Shown here: positions 51,652 through 60,345 of the stretch, one piece after another
How positions within the stretch are numbered: the first letter of the stretch is position 1
How the letters are laid out: every line of letters starts with the position of its first letter
Source of the DNA: Mycolicibacterium goodii
GTDB lineage: Bacteria; Actinomycetota; Actinomycetes; Mycobacteriales; Mycobacteriaceae
NCBI RefSeq assembly: GCF_022370755.2
Contig: NZ_CP092364.2
Span: 5,270,001 to 5,334,000, forward strand
Direction of reading: 5' to 3'
DNA length: 64,000 bases
The notes under the pieces: model-generated
Told to the model about the DNA's origin: nothing
Databases searched by the model: none
What the model saw: only the letters and a program-made list of their open reading frames with translations
Program-made: the position numbers and the translations under genes

Positions 51652-52551
51652 ATGACCGTAATCGATGCGTTGTCGGGGCCGAGCACGTCCCGCCAGGCAC
51701 CAGACGAGCTGCCGGTCGGTGCCAGGCGACGACGCGGCGGTACCGTCGGCTTGCTGCTGCCCGCAGTGGTTCTCGTCCTCGGCGTCTTCGTGGTGCCACT
51801 CGGCATCATGCTGTGGCGGGCCCTCAGCGAACCAGATCTGGGGTTGGGCAATTTCGCGTGGTACCTGACCGATCCGGTACAGCGTGACGTGCTGGCCAGG
51901 ACATTCACCACGGGACTGATCGTGACCATCGTCTGTCTCGTGATCGGTTATCCCTACGCATACGCGATGGTCGCGTTCGGGCCGAAAATCCGAGCGTTAC
52001 TGACGATGCTCGTGCTGGTGCCGTTCTGGACCAGTCTCATGGTTCGAACGTTCTCGTGGGTCATCCTGTTGGCCGACAACGGTCCGGTGCACTCTGTGCT
52101 GAAATCGATCGGACTGGGCAACGTGCATCTCATTCGCACCAACCTCGGCGTGGTGATCGGCATGAGCCAGATCCTGTTGCCGTTCATGGTGTTACCGCTC
52201 TACGCGGTGATGGCCGGAATCGATCGCAGGCTCATCCTGGCATCATCGAGCCTGGGCGCGCGGCCTGCCGTCTCGTTTCTGCGGGTGTGGGTGCCGTTGA
52301 CCCTTCCGGGCGTCGGTGCGGGCTGTTTGATGGTGTTCATCAGCAGCCTCGGCTTCTACGTGACCCCCGCATTGTTGGGCTCACCGGACAACGCGCTGAT
52401 CAGTCAGCAGATCTACGCGCAGGTCAGCAGCCTGTTGCAGTGGGGGAAGGGCGGAGCGATGGGTGTGGTGCTGCTGGTCCTGACGTTCTTGGTGCTCGCG
52501 GTTCTCGCGTTGGCGCTGCGCCGCGCGAACCGGCAGGGGCTGCGAGCATGA
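51652..52551 (+). CDS. ABC transporter permease, PotB type
   Basis: 299 residues with about six hydrophobic segments. The cytoplasmic EAA-like loop is in ASSSLGARPAVSFLRVWVPLTLPG, which contacts the ATPase. Preceding helices contain LVLVPFWTSLMVRTFSWVILL, typical of the PotB/PotH subunit. It is 14 bp after the binding-protein gene and overlaps the second permease gene (ATGA). It forms the membrane channel with the next gene product. Confidence 0.89.
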   Translation: MTVIDALSGPSTSRQAPDELPVGARRRRGGTVGLLLPAVVLVLGVFVVPLGIMLWRALSEPDLGLGNFAWYLTDPVQRDVLARTFTTGLIVTIVCLVIGYPYAYAMVAFGPKIRALLTMLVLVPFWTSLMVRTFSWVILLADNGPVHSVLKSIGLGNVHLIRTNLGVVIGMSQILLPFMVLPLYAVMAGIDRRLILASSSLGARPAVSFLRVWVPLTLPGVGAGCLMVFISSLGFYVTPALLGSPDNALISQQIYAQVSSLLQWGKGGAMGVVLLVLTFLVLAVLALALRRANRQGLRA

Positions 52552-53348
52552 ACAGTCGGCTGAACACCGTGTGGCGGGCACTGCTGCTGCTGTTCTGCGG
52601 CATCGTCGCGCTGTGGCTGGTCGCGCCATCGCTCGTCGTGATCCCGCTGAGCTTCACCGATCGCCCCACATTCACCTTCCCGCCCACTGGTTGGTCCACG
52701 CAGTGGTACGCCAACTTCTTCTCCGATCCGTCATGGATGGCCGCCCTACAGGCCAGCATCCAGGTCGGCGTACTGGTCGCGATCGTGGCAACGGTGTGCG
52801 GAACTGCAGCGGCCCTCGCGCTGAGCCGAACCCGGTTCTTCGGCCAGCAGGGGCTCAGGGCGCTGCTGCTCGCTCCGATGCTGGTCCCGGTCATCGTGAT
52901 CGCGATCGGGCTCTACGCGTTGTTCCTGCGCCTCAACCTGCTCGGAACTACATTCGGATTCGTTGTCGCGCACAGCGTTCTGGCCCTGCCGTTCGTGATC
53001 ATACCGGTGATGGCCAGCCTGCAGGGGTTCGACCGGCGCCTGGAAGATGCCGCCGCAATCTGCGGGGCCGGGCGATGGACCACGTTTCGCACCGTGACGT
53101 TGCCGCTCGTGGCGCCCGGCGTCCTGTCCGGAGCGGTGTTCGCGTTCGCCACGAGCTTCGACGAGGTCGTGCTGTCGCTGTTCATCCAAAGTCCATACCT
53201 GCAGACGCTGCCCGTGCGGATGTACTCGTCGGTGACCCGGGACACCGACCCCACTATCGCCGCTGCGGCGACCCTCATCCTTGCCCTGACGACCGTCGTC
53301 ACGGTCCTTGCGAGCCTCTATGCAACGAGGAGACGAAATGCCGGATGA
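52548..53348 (+). CDS. ABC transporter permease, PotC type
   Basis: 266 residues with about six hydrophobic segments. ATG 52548 overlaps the previous stop. The N-terminal PSLVVIPLSFTDRP and STQWYANFFSDP segments and the EAA loop DAAAICGAGRWTTFRTVTLPLVAPG match PotC/PotI. The C-terminus overlaps the ATPase gene start by 11 bp. It pairs with the PotB-like permease. A longer upstream open frame exists but has no signal and overlaps potB, so this start is chosen. Confidence 0.89.
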   Translation: MNSRLNTVWRALLLLFCGIVALWLVAPSLVVIPLSFTDRPTFTFPPTGWSTQWYANFFSDPSWMAALQASIQVGVLVAIVATVCGTAAALALSRTRFFGQQGLRALLLAPMLVPVIVIAIGLYALFLRLNLLGTTFGFVVAHSVLALPFVIIPVMASLQGFDRRLEDAAAICGAGRWTTFRTVTLPLVAPGVLSGAVFAFATSFDEVVLSLFIQSPYLQTLPVRMYSSVTRDTDPTIAAAATLILALTTVVTVLASLYATRRRNAG

Positions 53349-54471
53349 CCGCTCCCCCCAAGGCGCTTCCATCACCATGCGAAACCTGACGAAGCGTTAC
53401 GGGGACTTCACCGCGGTGGACTCCATCGATCTGGAAGCCCGCCCGGGGGAGTTCTTGACCCTGCTGGGCCCAAGTGGCTCCGGTAAGACCACGACGTTGA
53501 ACATGATCGCCGGCTTCGCCGACGTGACGTCAGGGGACCTGCTCATCGACGGCCGTGCGGTCACGAATCTTCCTCCCTACAAGCGGAATATCGGCATGGT
53601 GTTCCAGCACTATGCGCTCTTTCCGCACATGACGGTGGCCCAGAACGTGGAGTATCCTCTGCGGCAACGCAAGATACCCGCGGCCGAGCGGCGCACGCGC
53701 GTCGAGCAGGCACTGGAGATGGTCGGCCTTGATCACCTGGGCCGCCGTAGGCCCAAGGAGCTGTCGGGCGGTCAGCAACAGCGCGTGGCGCTCGCGAGAG
53801 CGATGGTGTACAGCCCACGCGTCCTGCTGATGGACGAACCGCTCGGTGCGCTCGACAAGAAGCTCCGCGACTCATTGCAGCTGGAGATCAAGCGCATCCA
53901 CGCAGATCTCGGTACGACGTTCGTCTACGTCACACACGACCAGGACGAGGCACTCATACTGTCGGATCGCATCGCGGTTTTCAACAACGCTCGGATCGAA
54001 CAAATTGGTTCCCCCACAGAGCTTTACGAGTACCCGAACACGCTCTTCGTGGCGCAGTTCCTCGGCGAGTCGTCCCTGTTCCATGGGGTTTCCGAGGGTG
54101 GGCGGGAAGCCGACTCCAACGGTCATCGCCTCTGCGCGGTCCGTGGACCTGAGCACGTCCGCGGTGCCGGTGTCGCAGTGGTGGTGCGGCCCGAACGGAT
54201 CCGGATCGAGCCCGACGGTCCTCGTCCGGGCTCGGTCAACGCGGTTCCGGGCACCGTGGTGCAGCACATCTATCTCGGAAACTCGCGCAAGGTCGAGGTC
54301 CGTCTCGACGACGGCACGATCGTGCTGGTGCGTGAAAGTGCCGGTGCCATCAGCTCGGCCAGTGTCGACGATCGCATCTGGCTCACCTTCCACCCCGACG
54401 ACGCCGCGATCCTCGCCTCCGGTGACTCGCAGCCCGCGGCGCCGAAGCAGGCCGCGACCGCGTCTCTTTGA
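53338..54471 (+). CDS. ABC transporter ATP-binding protein, PotA type
   Basis: 377 residues; ATG 53338 has GAGGAG. Walker A is LGPSGSGKTTTLN, the signature motif is LSGGQQQRVALARA, Walker B is VLLMDEPLGALD, and the switch His is in THDQDEAL. A C-terminal TOBE domain (about 265-360) follows, as in PotA/FbpC importers. It energises uptake with the upstream permeases. It overlaps potC and ends just before the oxidase gene. Confidence 0.93.
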   Translation: MPDDRSPQGASITMRNLTKRYGDFTAVDSIDLEARPGEFLTLLGPSGSGKTTTLNMIAGFADVTSGDLLIDGRAVTNLPPYKRNIGMVFQHYALFPHMTVAQNVEYPLRQRKIPAAERRTRVEQALEMVGLDHLGRRRPKELSGGQQQRVALARAMVYSPRVLLMDEPLGALDKKLRDSLQLEIKRIHADLGTTFVYVTHDQDEALILSDRIAVFNNARIEQIGSPTELYEYPNTLFVAQFLGESSLFHGVSEGGREADSNGHRLCAVRGPEHVRGAGVAVVVRPERIRIEPDGPRPGSVNAVPGTVVQHIYLGNSRKVEVRLDDGTIVLVRESAGAISSASVDDRIWLTFHPDDAAILASGDSQPAAPKQAATASL

Positions 54472-54501
54472 CCCACACGCATGACGAACAGGAGTACACC
54501 C

Positions 54502-55917
54502 ATGCCCACCGGCGGCAGCACAGTCGGCGATCCGACGAAGTTCATCAACGGCGACGTGTCGTTCTGGTACCGCTCGATCGGCCTGCCGAAGCGGCGACCG
54601 TCGCTTCCGGGCGACCAGGAGGCCGACGTGTGCATTGTCGGCGCCGGTCTGACGGGTCTGTGGACGGCGTACTACCTCAAGCGGGAGCAGCCCGACCTGC
54701 GAATTGTCATGCTGGAGCGCGAATTCGCCGGTTTCGGCGCGTCCGGCCGCAATGGCGGTTGGCTTTCGGCCGAGCTGGCCGGTAGTCGCGACGCGTACGC
54801 ATCGACCCATGGACGACAGGGTGTGGTCGACCTCATGCGGGCAATGCGCGGCGCCGTCGACGAGGTCATTTCGGTCGCCAAGGCCGAGGGTATCGACGCC
54901 GACATCGCCAAGGACGGGCTTCTGCATGTCGCCCGGACGCGCGCGCAACTTGGCCGGCTCTACGAGTCGGTGCGCTACGAACAGCAGTGGGGCGCCGGGC
55001 CGGAGGATTTCGTCGCGTTGAGCCGCGACGAGATGGACGACCGGATCCGCGTCGCAGGCGCGTTGGGCGGGATGTTCAGCCCCCACTGCGCTCGCGTCCA
55101 ACCCGCGAAACTTGTGCTGGGCTTGGCCCGTGCGGTGGAAGCGGCCGGCGTCACGATCTATGAGGGCACCACGGTCACCGGCATCGAGCAGGGCCGCGCG
55201 ATCAGCGACCGTGGTGTCGTGCGCGCACCGATCATGTTGCGGTGCTTGGAAGGTTTCACGGCCACCCTGGAGGGGCAGCGTCGCGACTGGCTTCCGATGA
55301 ACTCGTCGATGATCGTCACGGCACCACTGACGCCGCAAGCATCCGAGCAGATCGGTTGGCGGGGCGCCGAACTGCTCGGCGACTACGCACACGGCTACAT
55401 GTACGCCCAGCGCACCGCCGACAACCGGATCGCGCTGGGCGGCCGCGGCATTCCGTATCGCTTCGGCTCACGTACCGACACGAACGGGGCCACGCAACAG
55501 TGGACCATCAACGCACTGACCGAGCTCATGCACGACATGTTCCCGGCAACGGCGTCGATCCCGATCGTGCACGCCTGGTGTGGGGTGCTGGGCGTACCGC
55601 GCGACTGGACGGCCACCGTCGATCTCGACCCGGTGACCGGCTTGGGCACGGCAGGCGGCTACGTCGGTAGCGGGTTGACCACCACCAACCTTGCCGGTCG
55701 TACGCTCGCCGACCTGGTCCTCAGGCGCGATACACCGGTGACCCGCCTGCCGTGGGTCGGGCGCCGAGTTCGGCGGTGGGAACCCGAACCGCTCCGATGG
55801 CTCGGCGTGCAGAGCATGTATGTGCTCTACCGGATGGCCGACCGCCGAGAGGCCGAACGTGACCTGCCCAAGACCAGCCGGATCGCCCGGATCGCCAACA
55901 TGATCACCGGTCGCTGA
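54502..55917 (+). CDS. FAD-dependent amine oxidoreductase, PuuB-like
   Basis: 471 residues. ATG 54502 has AGGAG at 7 nt and is preferred over ATG 54481. FAD motif VCIVGAGLTGLWTAYYLK (key GAGLTG), then FAGFGASGRNGGWLS, a segment typical of DAO-type gamma-glutamylputrescine oxidases. Later LPMNSSMIVTAPL, NRIALGGRGIPYRFGS and the C-terminal GGYVGSGLTTTNLAGRTLADL. It follows the polyamine-type transporter and PuuR-like regulator, so oxidation of putrescine or a glutamylated polyamine is inferred. No puuA-type synthetase is in the window, so direct amine oxidation is the alternative. Confidence 0.87.
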   Translation: MPTGGSTVGDPTKFINGDVSFWYRSIGLPKRRPSLPGDQEADVCIVGAGLTGLWTAYYLKREQPDLRIVMLEREFAGFGASGRNGGWLSAELAGSRDAYASTHGRQGVVDLMRAMRGAVDEVISVAKAEGIDADIAKDGLLHVARTRAQLGRLYESVRYEQQWGAGPEDFVALSRDEMDDRIRVAGALGGMFSPHCARVQPAKLVLGLARAVEAAGVTIYEGTTVTGIEQGRAISDRGVVRAPIMLRCLEGFTATLEGQRRDWLPMNSSMIVTAPLTPQASEQIGWRGAELLGDYAHGYMYAQRTADNRIALGGRGIPYRFGSRTDTNGATQQWTINALTELMHDMFPATASIPIVHAWCGVLGVPRDWTATVDLDPVTGLGTAGGYVGSGLTTTNLAGRTLADLVLRRDTPVTRLPWVGRRVRRWEPEPLRWLGVQSMYVLYRMADRREAERDLPKTSRIARIANMITGR

Positions 55918-55944
55918 CAGCGGCGAGAGTACGAGGACGGAACT

Positions 55945-56301
55945 GTGTCAGTCGATTTCAATGTCAGTCTGCGCCATACACCGGCAGAGGGCGCCGATCT
56001 GCCTGCCGCGCAACCGAAGCCGACGAGCAGAAGTAACCAGATGGAGTCGTCATTGGACCTGTGGGGCGACGGTGAGACCGCAGTCGGCATCTGGGAGTGC
56101 GGACCAGGCGAGTTCACAGCCGACCGCACCAATACGACCGAGGTGTGCCACATCGTGTCCGGCCGCGGCACCGTCACCGGTGACGACGGCACGTCCGCGG
56201 ACATCGGCCCAGGGTCACTGCTCGTCCTGCCCCGCGGATGGCGCGGTACCTGGGTCATCCACGAAACGATCCGCAAGTCTTACGTATTGATCGACGCGTA
56301 G
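55945..56301 (+). CDS. Cupin domain protein, DUF861 type
   Basis: 118 residues; GTG start with AGGA upstream. A single cupin barrel: TAVGIWECGPGEFTADR, TTEVCHIVSGRGTVTGDDG, GPGSLLVLPRGWRGTWVIHETIRKSYVL. This matches the cupin_3/DUF861 family, often found as the last gene in polyamine or ureide catabolic operons. Function unknown; sugar-, ureido- or amine-binding has been suggested for relatives. It is the last gene of the polyamine-type unit. A weak convergent spacer of about 170 bp follows before the alanine racemase gene. Confidence 0.85.
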   Translation: MSVDFNVSLRHTPAEGADLPAAQPKPTSRSNQMESSLDLWGDGETAVGIWECGPGEFTADRTNTTEVCHIVSGRGTVTGDDGTSADIGPGSLLVLPRGWRGTWVIHETIRKSYVLIDA

Positions 56302-56471
56302 CGCAGGACTCGGCTATCGCGTCCGCGGTGCCATCTGGCGGTTTACGACGGTGTGCGGCCGGTGAGCCGAGTGCGCGCGGTGTTGATGGTGTCGGGTCGA
56401 CTTGGCTCGGTGGCGTGCGGGTGTATCAGTTCTTTTTCGGAAACTGTTGTCCGAACGAAGCTCCGGCTCGA

Positions 56472-57671
56472 TCAGTCGGGATCCTGAACTCGATCCGCTC
56501 CGGTCCGGTAGACGCGGGGGACGCGTCCTCCGATGCCGGTGAGTATTTCGTATGCGATGGTGTCGCTTGATGCTGCAAGGTCGGTGATACAAGGGTCGCC
56601 GGTGGTTGTGTCGCCGAAGACTGTCACTTCGTCGCCGACGCGCGCATTGATCCCCGTCGTATCGATGACGAATTGATCCATACAGACCCGGCCGACTATC
56701 GGCGCACGTCGACCTCGCACGGTAACCTGGGCGCAGTTTGAGCCGGACCGCGGTACGCCGTCGGCATACCCGAGCGGCACCAGGGCCAACGTGGAATCTC
56801 GCTGAGTGTGGTAGGTCGCACCGTATGAGACGGGGTAACCGCGCCCCACAGCGCGGAGGCGGACAATCTGGCTTCGCAGTGTCATCGCCGGCTGCAGCAC
56901 TATCCGGCCGTTGACAGAATCCCACGACGTAGGGCTCACCCCATAGCTGGCAAGACCGCACCGAACCAGGTCGAGGTGAGTGCTTGGCTTGGTCAACAGT
57001 GCAGCCGAATTGGCGAGGTGCCGAAGCTCGGGTACCAGTCCCGCCGCCCTGACAGTTTCCAGCGCCCGCAGATATGTCTTCAGCTGCTGGTCGGTCGGCC
57101 GAGGATCTTGCTCGTCGGCACGCGCCAGGTGCGACCACACCCCGACAAACCGGACTGTCCCTTGCTGTTCAGCTCGCCGCAGGCGTTCGACGAGCGTTTG
57201 TAACTCTGCGAGATCGCAGCCAGCGCGTCCCATGCCGCTATCCACCTCGAGGTGGACGCGGGCTGATTTGCCGACGGACCGAGCAGCTCCGATGACGCGG
57301 GTGAGCGCCCAGGAAGACTCAACCGACAGATCGATCTCTGCGGCCACCGCATCGTCGAAGGAATCACTTGGCGAGAGCAACCAGGCCAGGATCGGGGATC
57401 GGATACCAGCGGCTCTGAGGCTCAGGGCTTCTGAGATCAAGGCGGTACCGAGCCAGTCGGCCCCGCCGGCGAGGGCGGCCAGGGATGCCTGCACAAGTCC
57501 GTGCCCGTATCCGTCGGCTTTCACGACAGTCATGGACTGAGCACCGGCGTTCAGACTTTTGAGCGCTCTGACGTTGTCCTGAATTGCCGCGAGGTCGATG
57601 TACGCGACTGCCCTGTGATCGAGAGGCGCTCGCGGAGCCCGGCGGTCAGGGAATCGAGGTGTTCGGTGCAT
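56472..57671 (-). CDS. alr: Alanine racemase
   Basis: 399 residues; ATG 57671 overlaps the end of the oppF-type gene by 26 bp. The PLP Lys is in VVKADGYGHG (about 50), and the second catalytic base Tyr is in YPVSYGATYHT. DSGMGRAG, VGVWSHLARAD, RCGLASYG and GRVCMDQFVIDT are family landmarks. It interconverts L- and D-alanine. Its position as the last gene of a peptide-importer operon is notable: it may process D-Ala-containing peptides recovered from peptidoglycan. A separate housekeeping alr is expected elsewhere but cannot be checked here. Confidence 0.91.
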   Translation of the reverse strand: MHRTPRFPDRRAPRAPLDHRAVAYIDLAAIQDNVRALKSLNAGAQSMTVVKADGYGHGLVQASLAALAGGADWLGTALISEALSLRAAGIRSPILAWLLSPSDSFDDAVAAEIDLSVESSWALTRVIGAARSVGKSARVHLEVDSGMGRAGCDLAELQTLVERLRRAEQQGTVRFVGVWSHLARADEQDPRPTDQQLKTYLRALETVRAAGLVPELRHLANSAALLTKPSTHLDLVRCGLASYGVSPTSWDSVNGRIVLQPAMTLRSQIVRLRAVGRGYPVSYGATYHTQRDSTLALVPLGYADGVPRSGSNCAQVTVRGRRAPIVGRVCMDQFVIDTTGINARVGDEVTVFGDTTTGDPCITDLAASSDTIAYEILTGIGGRVPRVYRTGADRVQDPD

Positions 57672-58446
57672 GCTGCTGTGCTGTGCTCTGGGGCCCCCTG
57701 CCGGGGATGGAGTCGAGCAGCAGTTGGGTGTAGGGGTGCGTCGGGCTGGTGAAAAGCTTGTTGCTGTCCCCCTGTTCGACGATGTGGCCCGCGTACATCA
57801 CGGCCGCGCGTTCGGTCATGTAGCGCACGACGGCGAGATCATGACTGATCAACAGGAGCGACAGACCGCGTTCTTCTTGGAGGTCACGCATCAGATTGAG
57901 AATCTGGGCCTGCACCGAAACATCCAGGGAGGACGTGGGTTCATCGGCGACGAGCAGATCAGGCCCGCACGCCAGCGCGCGGGCGATGCCCACTCGTTGA
58001 CACTGCCCACCACTGAGGCGGGCGGTGCGCGAGTCCAGGGCTCGTTCTGGCAGGCCGACCTCTTCCAGGAGGCGACGCGCGGCCCCGATGGCAGCGCGGC
58101 GGCTCCCGCCATTCCACCGATGGTAGGAGTCAGCTACCACCTCCTCGGCAGTGAGCTTGGGATTGAGCGCCCCGTATGGGTCTTGAAAGACCATCTGAAT
58201 CCGTCGGCGGACCGGGTCTTTGGCAGGCCGCTTGCCCCACTGCTGGCCACAGATGCGTACTGTACCTGAGGCCGGTGCAACGAGACCCATGATGACTTTG
58301 GCCAAGGTTGTTTTACCGCAACCGCTTTCACCGACCAGTCCAACCGATTCGCCGGCGGCGATGGTCAGTGAGACCCCTTTGAGGGTCAGTGCGTTTGTGC
58401 GATATCCAGCTGTGACCCCGGATACCTCGACGAGTTGTTCAGGCAT
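57646..58446 (-). CDS. oppF: Oligopeptide ABC transporter ATP-binding protein, OppF type
   Basis: 266 residues. Walker A GESGCGKTTLAK, signature LSGGQCQRVGIARAL, Walker B LLVADEPTSSLDVSVQ and the switch His in LLISHDLAVV. The oligopeptide-type C-terminal extension is present but short, ending in TSPTHPYTQLLLDSIPG. It overlaps oppD (8 bp) and alr (26 bp). It is the second ATPase of the importer. Confidence 0.9.
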   Translation of the reverse strand: MPEQLVEVSGVTAGYRTNALTLKGVSLTIAAGESVGLVGESGCGKTTLAKVIMGLVAPASGTVRICGQQWGKRPAKDPVRRRIQMVFQDPYGALNPKLTAEEVVADSYHRWNGGSRRAAIGAARRLLEEVGLPERALDSRTARLSGGQCQRVGIARALACGPDLLVADEPTSSLDVSVQAQILNLMRDLQEERGLSLLLISHDLAVVRYMTERAAVMYAGHIVEQGDSNKLFTSPTHPYTQLLLDSIPGRGPQSTAQQHAPNTSIP

Positions 58447-59467
58447 CGATTTCCTCTTCGGCTCGGATGCACCGCACGTGGTGCCCTGGGTCTACTTCGT
58501 TGACGATGGGCGGATGCGTGCGGCATTCGTCGGTCGCCAGTGGGCAACGGTCGGCGAAACGGCACCCTGGAGGCCACGCACCAACGGCCGGGGGCCGGCC
58601 GGGTAAGCCTTTGAGTCGATTGTCTGTCACCTCGACCATAGAGGGGCGAGCCTGCATCAGCGCTGCGGTATACGGGTGCCGGGATCGTCCGAAAAGTGTT
58701 GCAGTCGGCCCTGTCTCCATCGATTGGCCGGCGTACATAACGAGGACACTGTCGCAGACGTCGCTGACAATTCCGAGATCGTGCGTCACCAGGATCAGCG
58801 CCATGCCGGTGGAGGAACACAGGTCTGTCAGCAACTCCAACAGCCGGCGTTGAACGGTGACATCGAGAGCGGTGGTGGGTTCGTCGGCGACCAGCAGTCG
58901 CGGTTCACCCGCGATACCGAGTGCAATCATGACGCGTTGGCGCATGCCTCCGGACAATTCGTGAGGGTATTTCGCGAGCACACCTCTGGGGTCAGGCATC
59001 TGCACCGCCGCCATGAGTTCCTCGGCACGGGCGACAGCCTTCTTCTTGCTAACGCCGTAAAGCCGTACAGTCTCGGCGATCTGCTGCCCGACCCGCATGA
59101 CCGGGTTCAGCGAGTTGAGCGAACTCTGCGGAATGAAACCGATTTCGCGGCCGCGGATCGCGCGCCATTGACGGTCATCGAGGGACAACAAGTTCATGTC
59201 GCGATAGCGCAGTTCTCCGGTGGCGGTCATCCCTTTCCGCTGCAATGCCCCCAGCACTGCGCGGCACGTGATGGACTTGCCCGAACCCGTTTCACCGACG
59301 ATGCCGAGACGCTCGCCTGGCGAAAGCGCAAAGCTGACTGAGTCGACAATGGGGGCGGTGGGCGTGCGGATAACGAGGTTGCGTGCGCGCAATAGAACTT
59401 CGCCGCGCTCGTCGGCATTGCCGGTGTGCATTGCGGTCTCCAGGGTGTACGAACTGTGAGTGGTCAT
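58439..59467 (-). CDS. oppD: Oligopeptide ABC transporter ATP-binding protein, OppD type
   Basis: 342 residues. Walker A GETGSGKSITCRAVLG, Q-loop near IPQSSLNSLNPVM, signature LSGGMRQRVMIALG, Walker B LLVADEPTTALDVTVQ. The C-terminal cysteine motif of OppD proteins (PPGCRFADRCPLATDECR) forms the Fe-S/zinc-like cluster site. It overlaps oppC (ATGA) and oppF. First ATPase of the importer. Confidence 0.92.
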   Translation of the reverse strand: MTTHSSYTLETAMHTGNADERGEVLLRARNLVIRTPTAPIVDSVSFALSPGERLGIVGETGSGKSITCRAVLGALQRKGMTATGELRYRDMNLLSLDDRQWRAIRGREIGFIPQSSLNSLNPVMRVGQQIAETVRLYGVSKKKAVARAEELMAAVQMPDPRGVLAKYPHELSGGMRQRVMIALGIAGEPRLLVADEPTTALDVTVQRRLLELLTDLCSSTGMALILVTHDLGIVSDVCDSVLVMYAGQSMETGPTATLFGRSRHPYTAALMQARPSMVEVTDNRLKGLPGRPPAVGAWPPGCRFADRCPLATDECRTHPPIVNEVDPGHHVRCIRAEEEIDA

Positions 59468-60345
59468 TTGCTGCCTTCAGACAGGACCCGGGACCCTTGC
59501 CCCATGAGGCGGACCGCAATGCCGGTGCACACGATGAACAGGCCCGGCCCCAGACATACCCAAGGAGCCTCGCTCAGTACTGAGCGCCCGTCGTAGATGA
59601 TGCTGCCCCACTCAGGAGTGGGCGGTTGGACGCCGGCGCCGAGGAACGGCAGTGCGGCAATGACACCGATGACCAGTACCGCATCGGACAGTGCGTAGGT
59701 CAGGGTGGCCGGAAGAACATTGGGAAAGATGTGGCGTCGCACAATGGTCCACCAGCTCAGCCCGCTCACCCTGGCGGCGACCAAGAAGTCACGTTCGCGC
59801 AGTGCCAACGTTTCCCCGCGGGCGATCCGCGCATACACGCTCCAGCTCGTCAGAAACAGGGCCACGAGGATTCCCGGTACGCCTGCGGGGAGGAACCAGA
59901 ATGTCGTGGACTGACCCAGCACGACAGCCAGCGCCAGGATCAAAATGTTGAAGGGAAACGCCAGGATGGCATCCACGGTGCGCATCACGACACGGTCCAG
60001 TAGGGATCCAGCAACCAGACCCGACGCGATGCCGATCACGGTGCCCACGAGCAAAGGCACGACCACTCCGATGAAGGCGACTCCCAGGTCGAGTCTGCCG
60101 CCGACGAGGGTCCTGCTGAAGACGTCGCGGCCGAAGGCATCGGTGCCGAACGGGTGGGTCGGGCTTGGAGCGGAGAGCGGTACGCCGACGAAATCGGTGG
60201 TTGATGTGGTGAGGACCAGCGGAGCAAGGACGCACAGCGCAACGATGGTTCCCAGCAGAACGGCGCCTGCGGCGAAGGTACGGTTGCGCGGCGAGAGGGT
60301 TGTCCGCTTCGGGGCGGATGCGGTTGACGGAACCGGTGTGGTCAT
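59464..60345 (-). CDS. oppC: Oligopeptide ABC transporter permease, OppC type
   Basis: 293 residues with about six hydrophobic segments. The N-terminal HPFGTDAFGRDVFSRTLVGGR is the OppC/DppC signature. The EAA loop RVSGLSWWTIVRRHIFPNV and PPTPEWGSIIYDGR match the family. It overlaps oppB by 4 bp and oppD by 4 bp. It forms the channel with OppB. Confidence 0.92.
   Translation of the reverse strand: MTTPVPSTASAPKRTTLSPRNRTFAAGAVLLGTIVALCVLAPLVLTTSTTDFVGVPLSAPSPTHPFGTDAFGRDVFSRTLVGGRLDLGVAFIGVVVPLLVGTVIGIASGLVAGSLLDRVVMRTVDAILAFPFNILILALAVVLGQSTTFWFLPAGVPGILVALFLTSWSVYARIARGETLALRERDFLVAARVSGLSWWTIVRRHIFPNVLPATLTYALSDAVLVIGVIAALPFLGAGVQPPTPEWGSIIYDGRSVLSEAPWVCLGPGLFIVCTGIAVRLMGQGSRVLSEGSK

Noticed and set aside
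53872..55392. 506-codon open frame on the minus strand
   Set aside because: Antisense to potA-type and PuuB-like genes; no motif and no plausible promoter.
56302..56471. Long-range complementarity ACTCGGCT (56308-56315) with AGCCGAGT (56365-56372)
   Set aside because: The loop of about 49 nt makes a terminator unlikely, and no T tract follows. Convergent genes here have no convincing terminator.
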